A stretch of DNA of 64,000 nucleotides, from positions 832,404,353-832,468,352 of the forward strand of contig CM057338.1 of the NCBI GenBank assembly GCA_030015575.1. Reading direction: 5' to 3'. The notes under the pieces are model-generated. The model worked only from the letters and a program-made list of their open reading frames with translations. It was not told where the DNA came from and did no database searches. Origin of the DNA: Agapanthus africanus (Eukaryota > Streptophyta > Magnoliopsida > Asparagales > Amaryllidaceae). Position 1 is the first letter of the stretch. Every line of letters begins with the position of its first letter. Of the stretch, positions 24,546 to 35,124 are shown one piece after another. The position numbers and the translations under genes were made by a program.

Positions 24546-26055
24546 GAGTGAGGAAGCCCCTAGACGAATGTCCATTGCTGAGCACATAGCTAGGGCTAGA
24601 GGCCAAAGTTTCAACCCGGACCAATATCAACCATCACCTCCACTTTCCAAAGAAGAATTTGATAGCCAACCGACCAACCCATATCAATATTCTTCTTATC
24701 ACAATGTTGACCCTACTCCCACCCAATTTTCGCAACCATTCTATTCTTATCAATCCAATCCGACTTTTCCACCTTCTCTAGACAGTTCTTCTAATCAGTC
24801 ATTTGGGAGTTTTAATTATCTACAGGAATTTCAATTTTATACTGAAACCCCTTATCAACCCAAGACTAGTCTGGAGCAGACATTAGAAAAATTTCTGGAA
24901 TTGTCGAACCAAATTAGGAAGGAAACAACAGAGTGGATGCAAGCAAAGAATTTCAAACCTGCCCAAAATTTTTCAGTATATGATTCGGGCATAGGACAAA
25001 ATGAGAATTTGGGTAGTGAGACAGAACTGTACACCCTTCCTAATCAAACCTCCCCATTCCAAACTGAAATCCATAACTCCAGTTTCATAGATTCATCAAG
25101 TACACCAAATAGAATGTCTGATAAGTTGTATGACTTTGTAGTGTTTGATTTACCCGATTGTGAAGGGTCCATTTCAAGTGAAACCATACCCAACCCTTGT
25201 GATCTCTACACCTCCACTCTTGAACCAAAACTGATTGAAAACCATACTTTTGATGAGGTGTTTGAGAATTTTAACCTTCACTTGAATGAGGTGATTAACG
25301 TTGGGGATATATTGATTGATGAACCCGAAATTTTGGATGATTTTGTCCCACCAATTCATCAAATCATTTCACTTCCTTGTGGTCATCATCTTGAGCCTTT
25401 AATTCTTCCCGAACCCCAAATATGTCTTGAAGTTGATGATAAAGGTATACCCGGAGAAATACAGCCTCCATCTTCCACATCTGGTTTAGCAACACTCGAC
25501 ACACCAATTTGTTTACCCATTTCATCTTCTACTTTCTCCGGTTCTTCTTCTGTTCCTATAGTTTCAGTGAGTTTTGATAAATCACAATCTGTTAATTCAA
25601 GTTCAATAATACCAAAAATTCAACTTGATTTGAATATTTTTGAAAATGAGGTAGATGAGTTTTTTGAGTCCTCTACCTCAATGATTTTTTATGAATCAAG
25701 TAGGATAAATTCTGGTACAAAACTCTTTGACAGCAAAATGTTCAATCACACCATTGATAAAAGTTTTGAAGAACTTTTTGCTGACGAACTTGAATTTTTA
25801 AACAATATGGATTTTGTGATTAATCAATCTCCACCTATAGAGGTTGAACCGTCACCATTCCTTCTTCCTAATCATTCGCATTCATCCTCATTCTTTCTTT
25901 TCTCTAATTTCAAACCCTTTCCAGACCACCTCTTATCCCTTCCTCATTTTTTCTTGACTCGATACAACACATTCTTCCACCAACCTATACGCTATACTGA
26001 TAAAATCTTTGAATGGTTGGTGTTAACTTTTGGTCTTTGTAAAGTCTTACTTTGA
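24546..26055 (+). pseudogene. Athila gag-like ORF, 3' part, about 500 codons
   Basis: The frame continues in phase from 14350 once element C is removed. Near its start is RRMSIAEHIARARGQSF, followed by a long Pro/Ser/Asn-rich low-complexity region with many Tyr and Phe. Acidic segments come later, and a hydrophobic C-terminus ends WLVLTFGLCKVLL. No zinc knuckle, protease or RT motif is visible. Its length and full openness apart from the insertion suggest it was translated while the element was active. The apparent ATG at 24514 lies in the copia LTR and is not the native start. The function is unknown. The gag-like label comes from position and N-terminal resemblance. Confidence 0.6.
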
Positions 26056-27445
26056 CCAAATGACTTACCCCTTCTTAAAATACTTCGTATTGTCTAACTC
26101 ATGTTTGAGGGGGGGTATATTTTTGGCTCTTGAACAGAACTTTTGTCCTCAAATTTGTGAGCCAAAAATAAGTTTGGGGGAGGATTTTCACTTTCATATA
26201 TTCTTGCCCCCATTAATAATGTCCTCCCAAGCTTACAGGTTTTTGTGATCCAGCAGATAGCAACAGTGAGGACACTGTTGAAAACAAGTTTGGGGAAGGT
26301 TTGTGCTTATTTACGCATCAATTTGCATCATACTTTGCATAAGCACAACATTTTCAAAAAAAAATTCTTTTATAACAAAAGAGTAGAAAGTGAAAAATTA
26401 CATCCAAAAGATAAGAATAGTTTAAGAAAACCAAGAAAATTAGAAGTTTTCTTAAATGAACTAGTAATAAGTAGTTATGAGCTGTTGTCCTAAGAGTTAG
26501 TAAGATGAAGGAAGTCACTAATCTGAGGATAAAAATAAGTCTGAAAAATAGTTTCTATTCTGGAAGCCAAACATTTGAATGTTGATACCCTACTATATGC
26601 ACTTACACATGTCTTGAAACTCAGGATAGTAGAGGATACCTTGAAATGCTCTTGTCTAAAAGCCAAAGTATGAAGGAAATGAAAAAAATGAAGAAAATAT
26701 AAAAATGGTGAAAAGAAAAATGAACACTGGTTTTGTTATCGCTAAGGCAACAATAAAAAAATATAGCGAGGGTGCCTCTTCACCTAGTGCCCTAAGGCCA
26801 ACTGGTCTGGGAGTCACTGCTAAGACTTAGGTGGTGCAAGACGAGAAAAATACTATCACCTAATCTGCAAGCACATGAGTAATCGGTCGGTTAGTACCTC
26901 AAGAAGTATTAACGATCGCATGAAAATGTGTGAGCAAATATAAATATTCATCAAATTAAAAAGTACTGAGGTAGATGGACAAGAGTATGATAGCTTGAAT
27001 TGAATTCTCCGAGTGTAGGGATGTCCATTTCACACATGTAGGGGTATATAATCGATGTTTGGATGAAATGTAGGAATGAAGAATAAAGACGATGTTTTAT
27101 TAAGGGATGATGTGATTTCTAACATTTTTTCATGACTATTAAGATAGGGCTCATGACAACTGAAAAGCTAGTGTAGTTGGAAACTCTTATTTTCAAAGTC
27201 TTTCTTTTATGGTTCTTATCTTTATATGTAAATTTAATCATCTCTCTTTTATTATAGGATTTTGTGGGTGTAATCCGCTGAAAACCCTCAGGAGACAACA
27301 CTCCTCCTACTAGGGACACCTAGAGGTTTAACGGCTTGTTGCACGTGCTCAGTGCAATCGTGTTTGCCTACGAAAGTGTGCTTAGTTTTCTCCTTTCTTT
27401 TTTCTCCTTCTCTTGAATAAACTAGTTTGCTCGGAACGATCAAAG
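26056..27445 (+). other. 3' untranslated region of element B
   Basis: No supported gene. PPT-like G-runs occur at 26102-26119, 26171-26181 and 26286-26299, well before the true PPT at 27448. A short segment near 27240-27330 reads GTAATCCGCTGAAAACCC and is unremarkable. Confidence 0.6.
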
Positions 27446-27447
27446 AT

Positions 27448-27462
27448 AAGTTTGGGGGTATT
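27448..27462 (+). other. Polypurine tract of element B
   Basis: AAGTTTGGGGGTATT abuts the TGTTCAG start of the 3' LTR. Confidence 0.85.
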
Positions 27463-28923
27463 TGTTCAGTTGATAAAACTGCACATTTGTTATTACATTT
27501 TTCCTACCATTTCCATATTAAAAAAGGTCTTTATTATAATATATCATACATATGAGGGTTTATATGTAAAAATAATATTTTCCATGTGTTGATATATTAT
27601 AATTAGCATTTGGTAGGAAAATGTATATAATATTATTGACCTAATCTAGAACTAAGTCTACTAAATATTATTTAAGTTGTTGTGCAGAATTTTTCCAAGT
27701 TGTTGTGCAGAATTTTTCCAAGACTAAAATCAAGGAAATCAAGTTGTTGAAGAAAACTTGCCTAATTAAGAAAGCAAAACTTGGAAACCAAGTCTGGCAG
27801 CAACCATGAGAAGATTTTCATGTTACAAAGGTTTCAAGGATCGCCAAATGTCACAATGAACCAGCCCCAGAAATTTGATCAACGGACCTGATCATCTAGC
27901 CGCGGATCCGCGGCCCGAGCCCCTTGATGCCGCGGATCCGCCGCGTGGAAGTGGAATTAGGGGCTGGCATTTTTCTGGTGGGATTTTAACTACCATTCCC
28001 CAATTTAGGCATCTAAATTTCTGGCTTTGGGACTATAAATAAAGACCGAGAGCCCCTTGGAAAAATCATCAAGTCGACGAGATCACGAAGTCCAAGACGG
28101 CTCACGCATCCAGACTGATCATCAACTGTTCGTCTACCTCCTTGGAAAGATCGAAAAGCAAACTAGTATTTGTAATCATTTTCTAAGGGATCAAAGTGTA
28201 ATGAATATTGTTGATTAATAAAGGTAGCTCTTTTTCTTATTCTATTTCTTCGTAGTTTAATTATGCATTTTCTCTCCATCTCTTTTTCTCCCAACATGCG
28301 CGAGTAATTCTCCGCTTGTTAGGGTTCGTAGGATTAGGGTAGGCTAATGGATGATGAACATCTCTAAACTCTTTTAAGTCCTATAAAGTTTATAAACTTT
28401 ATCAAAAGAATCATTAACATCCTAATCGGGTGCGCTAACAATTCTTTGTTAGTCCCGACCGCGATTAGAGATTAGATTAATGATTGTTTTGGTAAAGGCT
28501 AGATATGAACGGAGTTCCGTGTCGAGATAAGGGTTAAGAGTAGGATTCCTTTTCCCTCCAGAAACCCTAATCTACACGCATCACCGTCGTTATAGTTTTA
28601 AATCTATTAAAGGATAAAAAGGGTAACTTTTAATTAATCTTCCATAACTACTAAATCCTAACGAACCCTACAAGCCCCCTTATTATATAAACTTACATCC
28701 GTAGTTAATCCAGATCTATATTTTGCATTCTTGTTTAATGTAGATCTAGATCCTACAACCATTCTACAACATTCTTTATTCCCTTCTCTCTCTCTCAACA
28801 CATCTAAAGTAAGAGTAAAATATTCAACGTTTCCATGAGGACGACCCGTACTCACCTCGGTCTAGCTACACGCGACACCGTTCTGATTGCGGTATAACTA
28901 CAAACACTCTTTCGAAACAATCG
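27463..28923 (+). repeat. 3' LTR of element B
   Basis: Nearly identical to 11714-13180. The terminal A of the CA end reads G here (CAATCG). Confidence 0.92.
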
Positions 28924-28928
28924 ATGTA
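28924..28928. repeat. Target-site duplication of element B, right copy
   Basis: ATGTA, matching 11709-11713. Confidence 0.9.
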
Positions 28929-30686
28929 CCTTATGTTACGTTCATGACATTCTTATTGCATTATATATATATATACCTATGCTAGTACACCCACACCATT
29001 ATCGATGATGCGTATATTACACTTACACAGATTTGCCGGCTCACACACTTCATCATCGATAATTACTATGTCACCTAAACAGTAGAATTGCCACATCATT
29101 ATGCTATGTTGCCTGATATATTTGCTATGCTCACATCATTATGATATATCGCATGATATACTGAGATGCTCACATCACTGTTCCATATTGCATGATATGA
29201 GGATATGCTCACATTTCTGTTATATGTTGCATACATCATGCTTTACGATTATATGCATTGAGATGCTGTTTTCATGAGGTTCTGGATTTGAGAACCGTGG
29301 TTATATTTCAAAGGAAATCATGAATTGTTTTAAAAACCCGATTTCTCTTGATATGATATTTCGAGACGTCCACCATGTGTTTTCTCGGTTCTGAGATTGG
29401 CATGTGAAACCCGATTCGAGGAGCGGGAGGCACCGTCTGCGGGTACATGGTGGACCCGATATGGTACCCCGGGGCAAGAAAGGATTTTCGTGGTGTAGAC
29501 GATGAGCCTGGCAGAGGGACTACTACCTACCGGTGATATCATTTAGACTCGGCGGTTATCCACAGGATACCGACCCTAGTTGTGAGATGATACGGGCCGA
29601 TCCAGACTGACGGAGCCCATGGGCCGATCCGGACTGACGGAGCCCGAGATATATGAGGATTTACGTGTCGGTGTTGGACACGGGTTTCATGATGTTTCGA
29701 GTATCGATATTGAACACTCAGGTTCCATGATTTTGATACGTCGTTGATGGACACACGTTGATTGATATCCTCGTATTTACATGCATATGCTTTCATGATA
29801 TTTACATGCATGATGTTGTAGTGTCATTGATGGACACGTAGATGTTAGCCACATGCTTACAGGCATTGATTATATTGTTGGCACATATGCAGATATGGTC
29901 ACCATAGATATTATAGTATTACTTTTATGATATAGTTGACCTAGAAATCGTTGTTTTATTCGATTTCTACCTTATGATGTTTTCTACTCACGAGTTGGCA
30001 ACTCACCCCCGTTGTGCCACAGTTCTTGCAGGTTGACCACATGGATCAGTAGCGACATCGTTGGCACACAGCTTGCTTTGGGGTGATTTGCTTTGGTAGG
30101 TGGTACATGTTGGATCGTACCACTCTTGTATTTATTATTCCTGTTGTATCTAGTTAGCTCCATCACTCAGAAACTAGTATTTGTATAAGAAGTAAGACTT
30201 AGCAAGACTTGTAGTTGCGAGACTTAGAGTGATGGGTTATATGTTCGCTTGGTGGGTTGATGTCTTGCTTATTTGTTTATTTTTTGTGTTGATCTTCGTC
30301 GTTGGGCGTCGTATACTTATATTCTGTCTTGCGTGGTTGTGATTCCGCCGATTGGCGAAGAGCTAGCTCCCGCTTAGGGATGCCTTTTATATTATCATGT
30401 ATATGTGGTTTTGGATCAAAATATACAAAGGAGGTGCTGCCCAAATTTTTAAAAAGACGAAACATATTTTTCAACTAGTAAAATACACTTGCATTTTTCA
30501 TTTTCCATTATCTATGCATTTAAGAAGACATTTGATTTCATCATACCTTTATTTCAAAACTTCACCTCTTTTATTTTCATAAAAAGTTTTAGATTTATGG
30601 GCTTCGACTTACTTGAATTACATTACGCCTTTAGACGTTGCGTGGTTTAAGTGCCGGTCACGAGCTAATATTTTTGGGTCGTGACA
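28929..30686 (+). repeat. 3' LTR of element A, second part
   Basis: Continues the LTR match to 3968-5726 after the element B insertion and ends GGGTCGTGACA. Confidence 0.9.
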
Positions 30687-30691
30687 TAATT
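30687..30691. repeat. Target-site duplication of element A, right copy
   Basis: TAATT, matching 1613-1617. Confidence 0.85.
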
Positions 30692-31469
30692 AGATATTAT
30701 ATATTTGACATAATCCAATTAAATACTAGACTTGACTTAACCCAAACCATGAATACAACTTGACATGAATACTTGAAACGTAACATGAATACTTGATCTT
30801 GATATGAACTCGATCTTGAAAACTTGATGTATTCATGAATTCGGACAAGACTTGTAATTTTAACTATAGACTAATATACACAGGGTGTTGGGGTAGTTTG
30901 AGTTGTGAGTCCAATGAAACCTCAAGAGTCTCATGCTAACAATCACGAATACAAGCAATCACGAATACTAACAATCATGAGGGCCCATGTTTCTTTGCTC
31001 TTAGATTATAGTTGTTCCTGCCAAAAATTTCTATGCAAAAGAGCTCAAGGTATTAAATGGCAGCGATACGCTTAAGAAAATGCGAACCAGTATTTTCCGG
31101 GCTGTATTTTGACAAACTCCCAAATGAAAAACAGCTAAATTCTAATGGTGTCGAAAGGTTCTCAAAAAAAACTTCGATTTGATATATTATGGGCCTCATA
31201 ATTCATCCGAGATTAAAAGTTATGAGCAAATGTGCTATGCACGTGTAATCTAAGGAAGAAAATACGAACCAGTATTTTCCAAGCTGTATTTTGACAAACT
31301 CCCGAATGAGAAATAGCTAAATTCTTATGGTATCGAAAGTTTCTCAAAAAATCCTTCGATTTGATATATTATGGGCCTCATAATTCATCCGGGATCAAAA
31401 GTTATGAGCAAATGTGCTACGCACGTGTAATCTAAAGTAATGCTCTACTACATGGATGATGCATTTTTA
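30692..31469. other. Unassigned segment with a 182-bp tandem duplication
   Basis: No ORF is supported. Two direct repeats with a 182-bp period lie at about 31074-31255 and 31256-31435; both contain CGAACCAGTATTTTCC and GATATATTATGGGCCTCATA. It may be the U3 part of the LTR of element E or older sequence. The left LTR boundary could not be found. Confidence 0.55.
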
Positions 31470-31521
31470 GTCCCACATCGGGAAAAAGAGAGGTCTCTTG
31501 TCTACCACTCCCATATAAATA
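31470..31521 (+). promoter_or_regulatory. Plant snRNA-type promoter: USE plus TATA
   Basis: GTCCCACATCG at 31470-31480 is an exact match to the plant upstream sequence element (RTCCCACATCG) of U-snRNA genes. TATAAATA follows at 31514-31521 after 33 bp. In plants that longer spacing marks RNA polymerase II snRNA promoters, and about 10 bp less marks polymerase III. No snRNA gene is recognised downstream. Element D is inserted 12 bp after the TATA box, which separates it from its transcribed region, now at 42978 onward. I infer it is the promoter of the LTR of element E. Confidence 0.65.
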
Positions 31522-31528
31522 AGAGGGG

Positions 31529-31533
31529 ATACC
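31529..31533. repeat. Target-site duplication of element D, left copy
   Basis: ATACC, repeated at 42973-42977. Confidence 0.88.
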
Positions 31534-33765
31534 TGTCACGACCCGCAGGGTACGAAACGTGACTGGCACTTAAGTTACGAAACGACTCAAGACGTCCGTA
31601 AAATAAGTAAGCCCAAGCCCAGAAATCAAAACCCGATTAAGAAAATAGAGTGAAAGAAAACCAATTTATTGAAAGCGATTCAATCCATTAAGTCACATCA
31701 AGCTTTTTAAAAGCAACATCTCTTTTTCCAAAAATTCCGGCAGAGTCTCCTCTGTAAAACAAGCCCCCAAACGGGTACAAACTGGAGTATAAATGAATAA
31801 CAAGGAATATGGCATCTCCAAGCGGGAGCTAGCTCTTCACCCCAAGGCGGTCACAAATCCCACGCAATGTAAAACAGCAACGTGCAGAAATAAGCATAAG
31901 ACGCATAGGTAAAATATCATGTCGACTCAAGTGAGCTCGACCCCAAAATACAGCATAAAAGTCCACAAATCTCACAGTCTCGTCTCTAGGTCAATATACA
32001 ATAATACAAATAACAGGTACAGCTGATACAGTAGATGGAGTACTCTAGATACAATAAATATACAAGGTGGTACAAAATGATAACATAACCCACCTACGAG
32101 CAAAAGCCTCGAGTTCAGGCAAAAGAAGCTAGTGCGCCCGCCGCTACTGTGCTGACGGAGTGGACCTGCAAAAAGGCCGTGGCACAACGGGGGTGAGTTT
32201 CCAACTCGTGAGTAATAAATAACATCTATAGAGGCTATCGAAAGCATGCACGCAAGTATACTAGCATCTACAATATAGATAAGGCAGGGTATACTAGCAG
32301 GTATGTATGCAACATGAATGTACTAGCAGGTATGTATGCAATATGAATCAACTCGTGATCTGAATGTGTAAGTATAAGAAATCATATTTTTCTTTTAGGA
32401 ATCTCTTTTGAAATATCAGCACAATACCAATAGAATCAACAAGAATCTGTGTCCAGCATCGACACCTCAAAACTGTCTCAATCTCATGTATCCATGTCAT
32501 AGTATCTCTGGCCTCAGCCGTCCGGCTGACCCATCTCAAATATCAATATCTCATCATCTCGCGGCCACGGTCGGTATCCTCTGGATATCCGCCGTGCCAA
32601 AAAGTCACCGGTAGGTAGTGCTCCCCTGCCAGGCTCAACGCCATCCTTTGCGACCTTCTCGCCCCGAGGTACCTCACCGGGCCCACCATGTACCCGAGAC
32701 GATTCGTCCAACTCTTCGAAACGGGTCTCGAAAACCACAGCAAACTCATGGTGGACGACACTTACATCACTAGAAAACCGCAACTTTTCATATTTTAATA
32801 GGATTACTAAGTTTAGAAATTCTTGCGGCTTTCCCCCGAAACCCCCGAAATCCAGAAATATCATAAAATCTCAAGAAATCATCATGAGTGCATATGTCAA
32901 TGATAATGAATGCATATCGTATCAATGTTCAAGTTGCAATGTATGATTAATAGACTAGGCATGAACAAATGATGTAATGAGATACATGCACATGAATAGC
33001 AATTCTACAATTTTATTTTAAGGATTTAATGCAATAGCACAGGTTTAAGCATCAATATGGTGACAATGTTTTAGATTATAAGTTATCTAGTGTCGTGGCA
33101 TGGCAATTACCAGGGCGTGTGTGTACGCATGAATAGTGCTCGTGCTGCATATAAAAACCCTGGCAATGGTGCAGGTGTCCTATAGAATGGGTTCGCATAT
33201 GTATGTCAATATAAAACATGGATGTAGCAAGATGTTACGCAAGCATTTACTCATAATTACTAATATCACTAGAAATCTTTAAACTAATTAAACTATCGGG
33301 CGACTTGCGCCATCCAAACGATAGTCCCCTGTAGATGTTACATCTACTCACCTGTAATCTCACGCTAGGTGTGTCCGACCACCTGCTTTCCTTTCTCCGC
33401 GGCGCTCGAAGTTCCCTCCGGCAAACCTAGAATTTACAAAAAGTCACACACATAAGTTAAATCCTGCAAAAACGTGATATGTCGATCAAAAGAATAACTC
33501 GTGTGTGAAACTAAACGCGCGTGCACTCGATACGTCGCGACATGCATAAACTCACCAGAAACCAACCCGACACGCTCTGTCGCGCTGCGCACCACAGAAC
33601 CACACAGATCACACACGTGTCGCACAAGTTTAAAAACATCGAAAAAGGGTTTAATGCTCCAGATTTTGACTCGAGTCAAAACAGAAAAAGTTGCACAAAC
33701 CAAAACCCCAAACTATACAGCAGACCCCCACACACCAAAACCTAACACCCAAACCCTCCTTCTAG

Positions 33766-33810
33766 TCGCAATTTGCGGCCAGATCTATTAAATCGACGGC
33801 CGGGAAGGGG
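33766..33810. promoter_or_regulatory. GC palindrome module in LTR of element D
   Basis: TCGCAATTTGCGGCC, then GATC and a second GGCC-containing half. The 5' LTR copy at 41956-41972 keeps the perfect palindrome GGCCGCAATTTGCGGCC. It lies about 1 kb into the LTR, as in element A. Confidence 0.6.
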
Positions 33811-34209
33811 AGAAGGGTCCCCGTGCTTTGTGTGTGTATGTGTCTGACATGGTCACCATGCTACAGTTTTCACAACTTTTTCCTGAATGGCCCGGGTCAA
33901 GAGCAGATTCCAGAAAGGCTAAAAAGTCTACTTTAAACGCTAAATTACACCAAATCGAAACAATCGGGTATTTTTGTGAAATCTGGGGTAGATCTAGGGC
34001 TAACCGGTCTTAACAGCACCTAGTAAGGCTACACTAACAATCACAACCATTGCTTTGCCAAATCTCACTTAAATTACCCAAAACTAGCACTAAATCACAT
34101 AATAAACACTAAACTAAACTAAATAGCCATATCCCAGCAAAGTAAGAAGTTAGGTTAAGGGATTATACCTCCAGGGATCCTAGGATGTAGGAGAAGAGAA
34201 GAAGAAGTT

Positions 34210-34330
34210 TGTTGTTGCTGCTGGAGTGCTGCTGCTGCTGTTTTGTTGCTGTTGCTGCTGTTTTTGTGGCTGTTTTTGTTGCTGTTGCTGCTGCTGTCAA
34301 GGCTGTTGCTGCTGTTGTTTTTGTGGTGTT
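34210..34330. repeat. CTG/CAG-rich imperfect repeat
   Basis: Runs of GCTGCTG and TTGCTGTTGCTGC, with a length-variable counterpart at about 42405-42535 in the other LTR. Confidence 0.8.
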
Positions 34331-34760
34331 GTGTGAGAGTGAGAGGGAGAGATGTGAGTGATATGAGTGTGAGAGAAAAGCAATGGTTTTTGAAATAAAA
34401 TGGAGTCAACCCCCTCACCCTCTCTCTTCATTAAATGCTAAGCATGCCCAAACCATCATGGCCTCTCTCTCTCACCTACCTACCAGTCAACCCCTAACAC
34501 TAATTCAAATTTTAAAACTAAAACCCTTAATTAAAACCAATTAACTTAACTAAAATGTTAACCCACCATGCTTATCTAAACATGGTTAAACCCTAGACTT
34601 AACCCAAGTTAACATGCACAAGTGTGTGCAGTCCAGATAAAATTCTAATAAAATAATCATAAAACCAGATAAATTATTTAAAAACCGTTTTAGTAAACTT
34701 TTTACCAAAAACACCACATTAACACCCAATTACCACTAAACACAAATCTAAGGTGTTACA

Positions 34761-34774
34761 ATCTTCCCCCTTAA
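34761..34774 (-). other. Polypurine tract of element D
   Basis: TTAAGGGGGAAGAT on the minus strand, directly before the 3' LTR. Confidence 0.9.
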
Positions 34775-35124
34775 GAAAATTCGTCCCCGAATTTAAATAT
34801 ATAGCTACGCGTACCTTCAAAGAGATGAGGGAATTTCTTCCGCATCTCTACCTCGGCCTCCCAAGTGATCTCTTCATCATTCGGACTGAGCCAAAGAACC
34901 TTCACAGATGGCAGGACCTTTGATCGAAGTTTCTTCACCTGCCGATCCAATATCACTACTGGCTGCTCGGTGAACGAAAGATCGCGCTCAAGATGAACGG
35001 TCTGATGCTGAATCGTGTGAGAAGGATCATGAAGATATCTGCGTAGCATCGACACGTGAAAGACGGGGTGAACATCTGGGAAGCTGGGTGGAAGAGCAAA
35101 CGATATGCAACTGCGCCGACACAC
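34771..35124 (-). pseudogene. Chromodomain tail of element D integrase
   Basis: 117 codons. [18 protein letters not shown] is the conserved post-integrase block. It is followed by [12 protein letters not shown] and WEAEVEMRKKFPHLF, the pattern of Tekay-type C-terminal chromodomains, which target integration to heterochromatin. A frameshift near 35100 separates it from the integrase core frame. The frame stops just at the PPT, as expected for the pol 3' end. Confidence 0.8.

Larger units (their letters stand above)
11714..28923 (+). mobile_element. Element B: Athila-like Ty3/gypsy element, interrupted, without pol
   Basis: LTRs 11714-13180 and 27463-28923 (about 1.46 kb) start TGTTCAGTTGATAAAACTGC. 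The PBS (TGGCGCCGTTGCCGGGGA) is the tRNA-Asp type usual for Athila. The PPT is AAGTTTGGGGG. The interior contains a non-coding leader, one long ORF (split by element C) and a long 3' untranslated region. No RT or integrase is present, so the copy is non-autonomous. It sits inside the 3' LTR of element A with ATGTA duplications. Confidence 0.88.
1618..30686 (+). mobile_element. Element A: non-autonomous Ty3/gypsy element, Tekay-related, interrupted
   Basis: Two LTRs of about 4.1 kb (1618-5726, and 9417-11713 continued at 28929-30686) begin TGTAACATTTC and end TGACA, flanked by TAATT duplications. The interior (5727-9416) has an initiator-Met-type PBS and a PPT but no protease, RT, RNase H or integrase. 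Several LTR blocks match the LTR of the Tekay element D in order, for example the stretch around 4560-4640 against 32555-32640 on the other strand. The PBS offset (3 nt after the LTR) and the PPT (AAGGGGGGAAGAT) are also the same type. I infer it depended on Tekay-like enzymes. The 3' LTR was later split by element B. Confidence 0.85.
31534..34760 (-). repeat. 3' LTR of element D
   Basis: 3227 bp, matching 39747-42972. Contains the GC palindrome relic (33766-33780) and a CTG/CAG-rich stretch (about 34210-34330). The element boundary reads TGTCACGACC...TTACA on the plus strand. Confidence 0.92.
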
